From Cellulomonas sp. Root930 (GTDB lineage Bacteria; Actinomycetota; Actinomycetes; Actinomycetales; Cellulomonadaceae): DNA of 64,000 bases. The stretch lies in NCBI GenBank assembly GCA_001429255.1, contig LMJI01000001.1, positions 1,906,310 to 1,970,309 on the forward strand, read 5' to 3'. Made by a program: the position numbers and the translations under genes. Within the stretch, counting starts at the first letter, position 1; each line of letters starts with the position of its first letter. A model generated the notes under the pieces. That model was not told the origin of the DNA. It searched no databases and saw only the letters and a list, made by a program, of their open reading frames with translations. Shown here piece after piece: positions 52,676-61,163 of this stretch.

Positions 52676-53698
52676 GTGCGCCGGACCGTGGTCGCCCTGG
52701 TCGCCGTCGCGCTGGTCGGCGGGGCCGGTGCGGCCGCGGTCTGGGCCCGGCCGGACGCCCCGGCCGCCACCGCCCTCTCCCTGAGCGGGGACATCCACAC
52801 CCACGACCCGGCGCTCGTGGCCGGAGCCGAGGGTGAGCCCTGGTACGTGTTCTCCACCGGCGACGTCCGCACGGGCCTCGGCGCCCCGCAGATCCGGCGG
52901 TCCACCGACGACGGCCTCACGTGGGAGGTCGTCGGCACCGTCTGGGACGCCGCGACCCGGCCGGAGTGGGCCTACGAGGCCGTGCCGGGGGTGTCGAACT
53001 TCTGGGCGCCCGAGGTCATCGAGCACGACGGCACGTTCTACCTCTACTACTCGGCGTCCACGTTCGGCTCCAACCGCTCGGCCATCGGCCTGACGACGAA
53101 CACGACGCTCGACCCGGACGACCCCGACTACGCCTGGGTGGACCAGGGACAGGTCATCGCGTCCGAGCCGGGGGAGACGAACTACAACGCGATCGACCCC
53201 GGCGTGATCGAGGCCGCGGACGGCACGCCGTGGATGGCGTTCGGCTCGTTCTGGGGCGGGATCCAGCTGGTCGAGCTGTCGTGGCCGTCCGGCAAGCCGG
53301 TGGAGGGCGCGACGCCGGTGACCATCGCCAGCCGCACCTCGCCGCCGAACGCGATCGAGGCGCCCTACCTGGTGCGGCACGACGACTGGTACTACCTGTT
53401 CGTGTCGCGCGACTCCTGCTGCCAGGGCACCGACTCGACCTACAACATGGCGGTCGGCCGGTCGCGGGAGGTCACCGGGCCGTACGTCGACCGGTCGGGC
53501 ACGGAGATGACGCTGGACGGTGGCGAGCAGCTGCTCACCTCGGACGGCGACATGGTCGGACCCGGTGGGCAGTCGGTCTCGCGCGGGTACCTCGCGTTCC
53601 ACTACTACGACGCGGCCGCCGGCGGCGACTTCCGGCTGGAGATCCGGGAGCTGGACTGGGACGACGAGGGCTGGCCGGTCGCCACGACCGCTCCCTAG
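52676..53698 (+). CDS. Secreted GH43 endo-arabinanase
   Basis: 340 residues. N-terminal signal peptide or anchor (MRRTVVALVAVALVGGAGAA), then a GH43 propeller with base Asp44 in HTHDPALV, Asp174 in YNAIDPGV and acid Glu228 in NAIEAPYL; NFWAPEVIEHDGTFYLYYS and FGSFWGGIQL are typical of subfamily 5-like arabinan endo-1,5-alpha-L-arabinanases. It would cut arabinan outside the cell and feed the importer encoded at 46260-49575. GTG start 4 bases after the GH51 stop. No binding module. Ends with a 4-base tail-to-tail overlap with the acetyltransferase gene. Confidence 0.93.
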   Translation: MRRTVVALVAVALVGGAGAAAVWARPDAPAATALSLSGDIHTHDPALVAGAEGEPWYVFSTGDVRTGLGAPQIRRSTDDGLTWEVVGTVWDAATRPEWAYEAVPGVSNFWAPEVIEHDGTFYLYYSASTFGSNRSAIGLTTNTTLDPDDPDYAWVDQGQVIASEPGETNYNAIDPGVIEAADGTPWMAFGSFWGGIQLVELSWPSGKPVEGATPVTIASRTSPPNAIEAPYLVRHDDWYYLFVSRDSCCQGTDSTYNMAVGRSREVTGPYVDRSGTEMTLDGGEQLLTSDGDMVGPGGQSVSRGYLAFHYYDAAAGGDFRLEIRELDWDDEGWPVATTAP

Positions 53699-54231
53699 AG
53701 GGGGCGCTCCAGCACGTAGTCGTCCTCGACCCGCGCGCCGACCGTGAAGTGCTTGGTGCCGACGATGGCGAAGCCCGACCGCACGTAGAACGCCTGCGCC
53801 CGCGCGTTCTGCTGGTTGACGCCGAGCCACATCCCCTGCGCGCCGCGCTCGCGGGCGGCCTCCAGCGAGGCCGTCATCAGCGCGTGCGCGATCCCGGCCC
53901 CGTGGTGGTCGGGGTGCACGTAGCACTTGGACAGCTCGACGGTCGGGCGCAGGTGCAGGGCGGCCTGCACGTCGTCGTCGGCCGGCTCGCCCGCGACGAG
54001 CATCGTGTAGCCGACCAGGCCGCCGTCCTGCGCGACCAGCACGTCCCGGGACGGGTCGTCCAGGTACTCCGCGAACCGGTCCACGGAGAGCACGGTGTCG
54101 ATGAACACCTGCTGGTCCTGCGGGGTGGACCCGGGCGGGCACGCGAGCGGGAACGTGAGCGCGGCCAGGGCGGCCAGGTGGCCCAGGTCCGCGGGGACGG
54201 CCGGGCGGACCGTCGACTCGAGGGTGGTCAC
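53695..54231 (-). CDS. GNAT-family N-acetyltransferase
   Basis: 178 residues. Acetyl-CoA binding motif in HPDHHGAGIAHALM, preceded by ELSKCYVHP, and the final part GVNQQNARAQAFYVRSGFAI. Substrate unknown. GTG start in GTGA overlap with the HAD gene upstream, so they are coupled. Confidence 0.9.
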   Translation of the reverse strand: MTTLESTVRPAVPADLGHLAALAALTFPLACPPGSTPQDQQVFIDTVLSVDRFAEYLDDPSRDVLVAQDGGLVGYTMLVAGEPADDDVQAALHLRPTVELSKCYVHPDHHGAGIAHALMTASLEAARERGAQGMWLGVNQQNARAQAFYVRSGFAIVGTKHFTVGARVEDDYVLERPL

Positions 54232-55091
54232 AGCAGGTCCTCTCCGTCGTGGGTGCCGCGCCAGGACCGCAGCACCGCGCGCGTGACGAGCCCCCCGGCC
54301 CAGGCGAGGCCGGCGAGGCTGGCGACGGTGGTGCCGCGGCGGGCGTTGCGGCGGCGGTTGCGGAACTCGCGGACCGGCCAGCCCACCTCGGCGGCGTACC
54401 GGCGCAGGCGGCGGTCGGGGTTGATCGCGCAGGGGAAGCCGACCTCGGACAGGATCGCGACGTCGTTGGTCGAGTCGCCGTACGCGTACGACGCCGACAG
54501 GTCGATGCCCTCCCGCTCGGCCAGCGCGCGCACGGCGTCGGCCTTGGCCTGGCCGTGCAGCATGTCCCCGACGAGCCGACCGGTGTAGAACCCGTCCTCG
54601 TGCTCGGCGACGGTGCCCAGCGCCCCGGTCGCCCCCAGCCTCCGGGCGATCAGGGACCCGATCTCCACCGGCGTGGCCGTGACCAGCCAGACGGAGTGAC
54701 CCGCCGCGATGTGCTGGTCGAGCAGCCGCTGCGTGCCGGGGTAGATCCGCAGGCAGAGCACCTCGTCGTAGATGTCCTCGGCGATGGCGGTGACCTCGGC
54801 GACGGAGTGGCCGCGCATGATCGACAGCGCGCGGCTGCGGACCTCGTCGATCTGGTGCTTGTTCTCCCCGAACGTCAGGTACCGGAACTGGTGCAGCCCG
54901 AACTCGACGAGGTCCCGCTTGCGGAAGAACCCGCGCCGGTACAGGCCCACGGCCAGGTGGAACGAGCTGGCCCCGCGGATGATCGTGTTGTCGACGTCGA
55001 AGAAGGCTCCGGTACCGGGACCGTCCGGACCGGCCCCGGGGTCCCGCAGCACGGGAGCGGGGGCGGTCGTGTTCCCGGACGCCTGACGCAC
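54228..55091 (-). CDS. HAD-IB family hydrolase (SerB-like)
   Basis: 287 residues. Motif I FFDVDNTII (nucleophile Asp32, Asp34), motif II VWLVTATP, a conserved lysine in GQAKADAV and motif IV YGDSTNDVAI. A hydrophobic C-terminal segment (SLAGLAWAGGLVTRAVL) may bind the membrane. Relatives are phosphoserine phosphatase-like or lysophosphatidate phosphatases; from memory, the position before glutaredoxin matches SerB1 of mycobacteria. GTG start at 55091. Confidence 0.9.
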   Translation of the reverse strand: MRQASGNTTAPAPVLRDPGAGPDGPGTGAFFDVDNTIIRGASSFHLAVGLYRRGFFRKRDLVEFGLHQFRYLTFGENKHQIDEVRSRALSIMRGHSVAEVTAIAEDIYDEVLCLRIYPGTQRLLDQHIAAGHSVWLVTATPVEIGSLIARRLGATGALGTVAEHEDGFYTGRLVGDMLHGQAKADAVRALAEREGIDLSASYAYGDSTNDVAILSEVGFPCAINPDRRLRRYAAEVGWPVREFRNRRRNARRGTTVASLAGLAWAGGLVTRAVLRSWRGTHDGEDLL

Positions 55092-55165
55092 CCGGTCACT
55101 GTAACGACGGTCGAGGGCGCCGGCGGTACACGGTCGGCGCCGGACCTCCGTGAGACGGTGGGGCC

Positions 55166-55435
55166 ATGACGCGTGTGGTGCTCTACGGCCGGGCCGGCTG
55201 CCATCTGTGCGACGAGGCGCGCGAGGTGGTGCGCGTGGTGTGCGCCGAGACGGGCGAGCAGTGGTCCGAGGTCGACATCGACGCCGACTCGTCGTCGGGC
55301 CGGGACCTGGTCGACGAGCTGGGCGAGCTGGTGCCGGTGGTCGAGGTCGACGGCGTGCGGCAGGGGTACTGGCGCATCGATGCGGCCCGTCTGCGCCGAA
55401 CCCTTACCGCCGCCGGTCCCCGCCCCCTAGCCTGA
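55166..55435 (+). CDS. Glutaredoxin-like protein
   Basis: 89 residues with thioredoxin fold: VVLYGRAGCHLCDEA carries the active-site CHLC (Cys12, Cys15), and VPVVEVDGVRQGYW the cis-Pro region. It belongs to the DUF836-like glutaredoxins next to rex in actinobacteria. GACGGT is six bases before the ATG and no ribosome binding site is visible. Divergent from the HAD gene. Confidence 0.9.
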   Translation: MTRVVLYGRAGCHLCDEAREVVRVVCAETGEQWSEVDIDADSSSGRDLVDELGELVPVVEVDGVRQGYWRIDAARLRRTLTAAGPRPLA

Positions 55436-55483
55436 CCCCCAGGGCCCGGGCGACCGGGTCCATGGGGCGTCGCGGGGGTCGAG

Positions 55484-56179
55484 GTGGACACGCAGCGAAG
55501 GGGCACCCGGGCAGGTGAGCCCGGTGCGTCCGGGCGTCCGGGCGCGCGCGACGTGCCACCCGCCACGGTCGCGCGCCTGCCCGGCTACCTGCGGGCGCTG
55601 CGCGGGCTCACCGCGGACGGCGTCGTCACCACGTCCTCGGAGGAGCTGGCCGCCGGCGCGGGGGTCACCCCGGCGCAGCTGCGCAAGGACCTGTCGTTCC
55701 TCGGGTCGTACGGGCGACGCGGTGTCGGGTACGACGTCGTGCACCTGTCCGAGCAGATCGCGGTGGTGCTCGGCCTGACCACGCAGCGCCGGGTCGTCAT
55801 CGTCGGCATCGGCAACCTCGGGCACGCGCTGGCCAGCTACTCGGTGTTCGCCGAGCGCGGGTTCGCGGTGGTGGGCCTCGTCGACGCCGACCCCGGGGTG
55901 GTCGGGACCACCGTGGCGGGGCTCGTGGTGCAGCCGCCCGAGGAGCTGGCGGCGCTGGTGAGCGGGTCCGACGTGACCATCGGCATCATCGCCACCCCGG
56001 CGTCCGTCGCCCAGGACGTGTGCGACGCCCTCGTCGCGGCCGGCGTCGTCGGCATCCTCACGTTCGCGCCGCGGGCCCTGCGCGTGCCGCCGACCGTGGA
56101 CCTGCGGGCCGTGGACGTGGCCTCCGAGCTGCAGATCCTCGCGTTCCACGACCGGCGTCGTACCGGGACGGGTGCGTGA
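55484..56179 (+). CDS. rex: Redox-sensing repressor Rex
   Basis: 231 residues. A winged-helix domain (about 25-85: ATVARLPGYLRALRGL, SSEELAAGAGVTPAQLRKDL) is followed by a Rossmann domain (VVIVGIGNLGHALASYSVF, GLVDADP, GIIATPASVAQ). It senses NADH/NAD+ and represses respiratory genes. GTG start at 55484 with a G-rich stretch before it. No Rex-type TTGTG-N-CACAA site was seen in this window. Targets may include cytochrome genes elsewhere. Ends just before a 19-bp hairpin. Confidence 0.94.
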   Translation: MDTQRRGTRAGEPGASGRPGARDVPPATVARLPGYLRALRGLTADGVVTTSSEELAAGAGVTPAQLRKDLSFLGSYGRRGVGYDVVHLSEQIAVVLGLTTQRRVVIVGIGNLGHALASYSVFAERGFAVVGLVDADPGVVGTTVAGLVVQPPEELAALVSGSDVTIGIIATPASVAQDVCDALVAAGVVGILTFAPRALRVPPTVDLRAVDVASELQILAFHDRRRTGTGA

Positions 56180-56180
56180 G

Positions 56181-56223
56181 CATGCGAACGGCCGGGTCCG
56201 TGGTGGACCCGGCCGTTCGCATG
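56181..56223. terminator. Bidirectional terminator between rex and yceI
   Basis: Perfect 19-bp stem (56181-56199 with 56205-56223) and 5-base loop; the strongest hairpin in the window, serving two convergent genes. Confidence 0.88.
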
Positions 56224-56235
56224 GGACGAGCTGTG

Positions 56236-56790
56236 TCAGCCCTTGATGATGGAGACGTCGAGCGCGATGACGACCTTGTCCGACACCAGCACGCCGCCGG
56301 CCTCGAGGGCCGCGTTCCACGTGAGGTCGAAGTCCTTGCGGGAGATCGTCACGCCGGCCTCGAAGCCTGCGCGGGTGTTGCCGAACGGGTCCACCGCGGT
56401 GCCGTTGAACTCGGTCTCGAGCTCGACGCGCTGCGTGACGCCGTGGATGGTGAGGTCGCCGGCGATGACGTAGTTCTTGCCGGCCTCGCGGACCTCGGTG
56501 GAGACGAAGGTCCACTGGCCGAACTTCTCGACGTCGAAGAAGTCGCCGCTCTTGAGGTGGCCGTCGCGGTTCGCGTCGCCCGTGGTGACGGTGGACGGGT
56601 CCAGCGTGACGGAGACCGAGGTGCTCGCCAGGTCGTCGCCGACGACGACGGTGCCGTCGGTGACCGCGACGGTGCCGCGGACCTTGGAGATGCCGGCGTG
56701 CCGGACGGTGAACGCGGCCTCGGTGTGCGAGGCGTCGACGGCCCAGGTGCCGGTGGTGAGGCCGGTGGGGATCGCGGTCGTGGTGCTCAT
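56236..56790 (-). CDS. YceI-family protein
   Basis: 184 residues forming the lipocalin-like YceI barrel that binds a polyisoprenoid chain: TWAVDASHTEAAFTVRHAG, SGDFFDVEKFGQWTFVST, GDLTIHGVTQRVELE and SRKDFDLTWN are the family signatures. No signal peptide, as in many actinobacterial members. Divergent from marR; the palindromes between them suggest MarR control. In this setting it may handle a quinone or isoprenoid-like molecule; that is inference. Confidence 0.92.
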   Translation of the reverse strand: MSTTTAIPTGLTTGTWAVDASHTEAAFTVRHAGISKVRGTVAVTDGTVVVGDDLASTSVSVTLDPSTVTTGDANRDGHLKSGDFFDVEKFGQWTFVSTEVREAGKNYVIAGDLTIHGVTQRVELETEFNGTAVDPFGNTRAGFEAGVTISRKDFDLTWNAALEAGGVLVSDKVVIALDVSIIKG

Positions 56791-56808
56791 GGGGTGTCCT
56801 CCGTGGTT

Positions 56809-56838
56809 GTTGAACTGTCAACCAAACTGTTAGTTCAA
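56809..56838. promoter_or_regulatory. MarR-type operator between yceI and marR
   Basis: Two nested inverted repeats: GTTGA-N4-TCAAC (56809-56822) and TTGAACT/AGTTCAA (56810-56816, 56832-56838). It is AT-rich in a GC-rich setting and lies in the shared promoter region, as expected for a MarR autorepressor. Confidence 0.65.
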
Positions 56839-56896
56839 AGTTGTACTACACTCGGAGGGCGGGCGCAACCCCATGCCCGCGGACGGAGGCCTCGCT

Positions 56897-57385
56897 GTGA
56901 CCACTGACACACCCACCACCGTGGAGTGGCTGACCGCCGAGCAGCAGACCCACTGGCGCGCGTTCCGCGGCGGCTCGGCGCGGCTGTTCGCGGCGCTCGA
57001 GCACGAGCTCGAGCGCGACACCGGCCTGTCCACGCACGAGTACGAGGTGCTGGTCCGGTTGTCGGAGACCCCCGACCGGACCCTGCGGATGGCGCAGCTC
57101 GCCGACAACCTCGCGCACTCGCGCAGCCGGCTGACCCACACCATCCGGCGCATGGAGGAGCAGGGGCTGGTCGAGCGCCTGCCCTGCATCGAGGACGCCC
57201 GCGGCGTGAACTGCACCATGACCGAGAAGGGCTGGCAGGTGCTGGTCGCCGCCGCGCCGAGCCACGTCCAGTCCGTGCGGGACCACCTGGTCGACATCCT
57301 CACGCCCGAGCAGTTCGCGGCGCTCGGCGACGCGATGGAGACTGTGCGCCTGCACCTCACGGGTGGCGCGTGTCACGTCGAGTGA
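56897..57385 (+). CDS. MarR-family regulator
   Basis: 162 residues. Winged helix: GLSTHEYEVLVRLSETPD, MAQLADNLAHSRSRLTHTIR, then the wing GLVERLPCIEDARGVNCTMT. A cysteine in the wing (PCIED) could sense oxidants. GTG at 56897 has GGAGG seven bases before it; an ATG at 56873 lacks such a signal. Expected to repress yceI and itself. Confidence 0.9.
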   Translation: MTTDTPTTVEWLTAEQQTHWRAFRGGSARLFAALEHELERDTGLSTHEYEVLVRLSETPDRTLRMAQLADNLAHSRSRLTHTIRRMEEQGLVERLPCIEDARGVNCTMTEKGWQVLVAAAPSHVQSVRDHLVDILTPEQFAALGDAMETVRLHLTGGACHVE

Positions 57386-57433
57386 CCCGGTCCCGTGGCC
57401 GTGGGGCACAGGAGTCTTTGCGACACTGAGCCC

Positions 57434-58081
57434 ATGGTCGCGACCACGATCCACCTGATGCGGCACGGCGAGGTGCACAACCCTCGCGGCGTGCTCTACG
57501 GACGGCTGCCCGGCTACCGGCTCTCGGAGCGCGGGGTGGCGATGGCGGAGATGGTCGCCGCGCACCTGTCCGGGCCGGTGCCGCGCGACGTCGTCGCGGT
57601 GGTCGCCTCCCCGCTGCAGCGCGCGCAGGAGACCGCAGTCCCCATCGCGGCGGCGTTCGACGTCGAGATCGGCACGGACGAGCGGCTCATCGAGGCCGGC
57701 AACCACTTCGAGGGCAAGACGTTCGGCGTCGGCGACGGCTCGCTGCGCCACCCCGAGCACTGGCCGTACCTGCGCAACCCGTTCCGGCCGTCCTGGGGCG
57801 AGCCGTACACGGAGCAGGTGGAGCGGATGCTCGCCGCCGTGGCGGCCGCGCGCGAGCTGGCCCGGGGGCACGAGGCCGTGCTGGTCAGCCACCAGCTGCC
57901 CGTCTGGGTCACCCGCCTGTCCCTGGAGAACCGGCACCTGTGGCACGACCCCCGCAAGCGGCAGTGCTCGGTGGCCTCGCTCACGAGCCTGCGGTACGAG
58001 GACGACACCCTCGTCGGCATCGGCTACAGCGAGCCCGCCGCCTCGCTGCTGCCGGGCGTCTCGTCGGTGGCGGGGGCCTGA
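57434..58081 (+). CDS. Histidine phosphatase superfamily protein (phosphoglycerate-mutase-like)
   Basis: 215 residues. Phospho-histidine motif LMRHGEVHN (His11), second conserved histidine in LVSHQLPVWV, and SPLQRAQETA. In actinobacteria this protein heads the cytochrome c maturation operon (from memory, Rv0525 in M. tuberculosis), so a link to that process is likely but undefined. Leaderless-type start: GACACT six bases before ATG, no ribosome binding site. One base separates its stop from the next GTG. Confidence 0.9.
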   Translation: MVATTIHLMRHGEVHNPRGVLYGRLPGYRLSERGVAMAEMVAAHLSGPVPRDVVAVVASPLQRAQETAVPIAAAFDVEIGTDERLIEAGNHFEGKTFGVGDGSLRHPEHWPYLRNPFRPSWGEPYTEQVERMLAAVAAARELARGHEAVLVSHQLPVWVTRLSLENRHLWHDPRKRQCSVASLTSLRYEDDTLVGIGYSEPAASLLPGVSSVAGA

Positions 58082-58082
58082 C

Positions 58083-58670
58083 GTGCGCGGTCGCGCCCTG
58101 CTGGTGGGCACCGTCGCGCTCCTCCTGCTCGCCGGCTGCACGGGCGGCGCCCAGGAGAACCCCGACGACGTCGCCGACCAGGGCTACCAGTCCGGGGACG
58201 GCAGCACGACGACCTGGGCTGCGGACGACCGCACCGGCCCGCTCGAGCTGGCCGGCACGGACTTCGAGGGCGCCGCGCAGGACGTGGCCGACTGGCGCGG
58301 GGACGTCGTCGTCCTCAACACCTGGTACGCCAACTGCCCGCCGTGCCGCGCCGAGGCTCCCGACCTCGCAGCCCTGTCCACCGACTACGCCGCCGACGGC
58401 GTGCAGGTGCTGGGCATCAACCGGACCGACGACGCCGGCACCGCGCTGGCGTTCGAGCGCCAGTTCGAGGTCCCGTACCCGAGCCTCGCGGACACCGACG
58501 GCGCCGCGATCGCGGCGCTGCAGGGCACCGTGCCGATCAACGCCGTGCCGACGACCGTGGTGCTCGACCGCTCCGGCAAGGTGGCCGGGCGGATCCTGGG
58601 CCTCGCCGACCCGTCCACGCTCCGCTCGATGATCGACGAGCTCCTCGCCGAGCCCGCGCCGACGACGTGA
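58083..58670 (+). CDS. resA: Thiol-disulfide oxidoreductase lipoprotein (ResA/TlpA-like)
   Basis: 195 residues. Lipobox LLLLAGCTG (lipid anchor about Cys19), then a thioredoxin fold with active site Cys85-Pro-Pro-Cys88 in NTWYANCPPCRAEAP and cis-Pro in INAVPTTVVLD. Outside the membrane it would reduce the haem-binding cysteines of apocytochrome c. GTG start; its stop shares a base with the ccdA start. Confidence 0.92.
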   Translation: MRGRALLVGTVALLLLAGCTGGAQENPDDVADQGYQSGDGSTTTWAADDRTGPLELAGTDFEGAAQDVADWRGDVVVLNTWYANCPPCRAEAPDLAALSTDYAADGVQVLGINRTDDAGTALAFERQFEVPYPSLADTDGAAIAALQGTVPINAVPTTVVLDRSGKVAGRILGLADPSTLRSMIDELLAEPAPTT

Positions 58671-59470
58671 TGCTCGCCGACGCCGGCGACGCGTTCGGTC
58701 AGACCGTCGCCTCCGGGTCGCTGCTGCTGGCCGTCCCGGTCGCGCTGGTCGCCGGGCTGGTGTCGTTCGCGTCGCCGTGCGTGCTGCCCCTGGTGCCGGC
58801 CTACGTCGGGTACCTCGGCGGCATGACCGGGTCTGCCCAGAGCGTCTTCTCGGAGGGCGACACACTCGTCCGCACCGCGCCCGCGCGCAGCCGCGTGCTG
58901 CTGGGCGTCGCCCTGTTCGTCGCCGGGTTCACCGCCGTGTTCGTCGCGCTGGCCGCGCTCGCGGGCTCGCTCGGCGGGGTGCTCGTCGAGTACCAGGACC
59001 TGATCACCCGTGTGCTCGGCGTCGTCGTCATCGTGCTCGGCCTCGGCTTCCTCGGGCTCGTCCCGTTCCTGCAGAACGAGAAGCGCGTGCACCTCGCCCC
59101 CCGCGCGGGCCTGTGGGGAGCGCCGCTGCTGGGGATCACCTTCGGGCTCGGCTGGGTGCCCTGCATCGGCCCGACGCTCGCCGCGATCCTCACGCTCTCG
59201 CTCGACGGCGGCTCGGCCGGCCGCGGCGCGCTCCTCGCCGTGGCGTTCTGCCTGGGTCTCGGTCTGCCGTTCCTGCTGGTCGCCCTGTTCGTGGACCGGA
59301 GCAAGGGCGCTCTCGGGTTCCTGCGCCGGCACCGCCTGGCGATCATGCGCTTCGGCGGCGCGATGCTCGTCATCCTCGGGCTCGCCCTGGTGACGGGCGT
59401 GTGGGGCACCTGGGCGTCCTGGTTGCAGGGCGTCCTCGTCGGCGGCGACCCGTTCGTGCCGGTGGTGTGA
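58670..59470 (+). CDS. ccdA: Cytochrome c biogenesis protein CcdA
   Basis: 266 residues, six membrane helices. Paired cysteines Cys37 in FASPCVLPLVPAY and Cys165 in GWVPCIGPTL carry reducing power from cytoplasmic thioredoxin across the membrane to ResA. TGATG overlap with resA; a GTG at 58667 is an alternative start. Confidence 0.94.
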   Translation: MLADAGDAFGQTVASGSLLLAVPVALVAGLVSFASPCVLPLVPAYVGYLGGMTGSAQSVFSEGDTLVRTAPARSRVLLGVALFVAGFTAVFVALAALAGSLGGVLVEYQDLITRVLGVVVIVLGLGFLGLVPFLQNEKRVHLAPRAGLWGAPLLGITFGLGWVPCIGPTLAAILTLSLDGGSAGRGALLAVAFCLGLGLPFLLVALFVDRSKGALGFLRRHRLAIMRFGGAMLVILGLALVTGVWGTWASWLQGVLVGGDPFVPVV

Positions 59471-59471
59471 C

Positions 59472-61163
59472 GTGACGACCCATCGCCCCGAGGGCCTGTC
59501 CGACGTCTTCATGGAGCCGACCGAGGCCCCTCCGGCCGCTCCGCCGACGCTCCCGACGCTCGGGCTCGTCGGCTGGCTGCGCTGGGCGTGGCGTCAGCTC
59601 ACGAGCATGCGCGTCGCGCTCCTGCTCCTCATGCTCCTGGCCGTGGCCGCCGTGCCGGGCACCGTCTGGCCGCAGCGGGCGCAGGACACCGCCAAGGTCG
59701 CGACGTACATCTCCGACCACCCGACCACCGGCCCCTGGCTCGACCGGCTCGGGTTCTTCGACGTGTACTCGTCGGTCTGGTTCTCCGCGATCTACCTCCT
59801 GCTGTTCGTCTCGCTGGTCGGCTGCATCCTGCCGCGCACCAAGGTCCACCTCGCGGGTGTGCGGGGTCGACCGCCCCGGGCGCCCCGACGCTTCACGCGG
59901 TTCCCCGCGCAGGGGTCGGGGGACCTTGACGTCCCGGCGTCGCAGGCCGCCGAGCACTCCGCCGCCGTGCTGCGAGGTGGCTGGCGCTGGCTCCCGTTCG
60001 TGCCGACCTACCGCGTCGACACCCGCGACGAGGGCGGCGGCACCTGGTCCGTCTCCGCGGAGCGCGGCTACCTGCGCGAGACCGGCAACCTCGTGTTCCA
60101 CCTCGCGCTCGTCGGGCTGCTCATCTCCGTGGCCACCGGCCAGGTGCTGCACTACCGCGGCCAGGCGATCGTGGTGCAGGGGCGCGGGTTCGCCAACGCG
60201 CAGGTCGACTACGACACGTTCGAGCAGGGCACCGGGTTCTCGCCGTCGCGCCTGGTCCCGTTCACGCTGCGGCTCGACGAGTTCGAGTCCCGGTTCGACC
60301 CGGAGACCCTGCAGTCGCGGGACTTCACCGCGCACGTGACGCTCACGAACCCGGGCGAGGAGCCGGTGGCGGAGACCATCAAGGTCAACCACCCCCTCGA
60401 GGCCGGCGGCGCGAAGGTCTACCTGCAGGGCAACGGGTACGCCCCCGACATCACGGTGCACGACGCCGCGGGGGAGGTGGCCTTCTCCGGCCCGACCCCG
60501 TTCCTGCCGCAGGACGAGGTCTACACGTCGCGCGGCGTGCTCAAGGTGCCCGACGTGTCGGGCGACCAGGAGCAGATCGGCATCGTCGGCTACCTGCTCC
60601 CCACCGCGCAGGAGGTGGGCGAGGACCTCTACCGGTCCATCGACCCGCAGCCCACCGACCCCCTGCTCGTGCTCTCGGTGTGGTCCGGGAACCTCGGGCT
60701 CGACACCGGGGTGCCGCAGAACGTCTACCAGCTGGACGAGGCGCGGATGACCCAGGCCGTCGACGAGGACGGCACCACGGTCACGCTCTACGTGCGTCCG
60801 GGGGAGACCGTCGACCTGCCCGACGGGCTCGGCACCCTGACCTTCAACGGCCTGCCCCGGTACGTGGCGCTCGACCTGCGGCACGACCCCGCGCTGCCGT
60901 TCGTGCTCGTCTTCGCGCTGCTCGCGTTCGCCGGGCTCGCCACCTCGCTGTTCGCCCCGCGTCGGCGCCTCTGGCTCCGGTTCGCCCCAGGCGGTACCGA
61001 GGACTCCGGTCGTACAGTGGTCACCGCGGCCGGCCTGGCGCGCGGCGACGACGTCGGCCTCCAACCCGAGCTCGACAGGGTGCTCGCAGCGACCCTCGCC
61101 CCGACCGACGACGGACCCCCGGCTGCTCCACGCGGCCCGACCTCTGGAGAGAGCGCGCCATGA
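59472..61163 (+). CDS. resB: Cytochrome c biogenesis protein ResB
   Basis: 563 residues. Three N-terminal-half membrane helices (SMRVALLLLMLLAVAAVPG, a second near residue 105, and one at LVFHLALVGLLISVATG), a large outside domain, and a last helix near residue 480 (FVLVFALLAFAGLATSLFA). The GTVWPQ and ERGYLRETGNLVFHLAL signatures are typical. With CcsB it forms the System II haem-handling and ligation complex. GTG start one base after ccdA; ATGA overlap with ccsB. Confidence 0.95.
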   Translation: MTTHRPEGLSDVFMEPTEAPPAAPPTLPTLGLVGWLRWAWRQLTSMRVALLLLMLLAVAAVPGTVWPQRAQDTAKVATYISDHPTTGPWLDRLGFFDVYSSVWFSAIYLLLFVSLVGCILPRTKVHLAGVRGRPPRAPRRFTRFPAQGSGDLDVPASQAAEHSAAVLRGGWRWLPFVPTYRVDTRDEGGGTWSVSAERGYLRETGNLVFHLALVGLLISVATGQVLHYRGQAIVVQGRGFANAQVDYDTFEQGTGFSPSRLVPFTLRLDEFESRFDPETLQSRDFTAHVTLTNPGEEPVAETIKVNHPLEAGGAKVYLQGNGYAPDITVHDAAGEVAFSGPTPFLPQDEVYTSRGVLKVPDVSGDQEQIGIVGYLLPTAQEVGEDLYRSIDPQPTDPLLVLSVWSGNLGLDTGVPQNVYQLDEARMTQAVDEDGTTVTLYVRPGETVDLPDGLGTLTFNGLPRYVALDLRHDPALPFVLVFALLAFAGLATSLFAPRRRLWLRFAPGGTEDSGRTVVTAAGLARGDDVGLQPELDRVLAATLAPTDDGPPAAPRGPTSGESAP

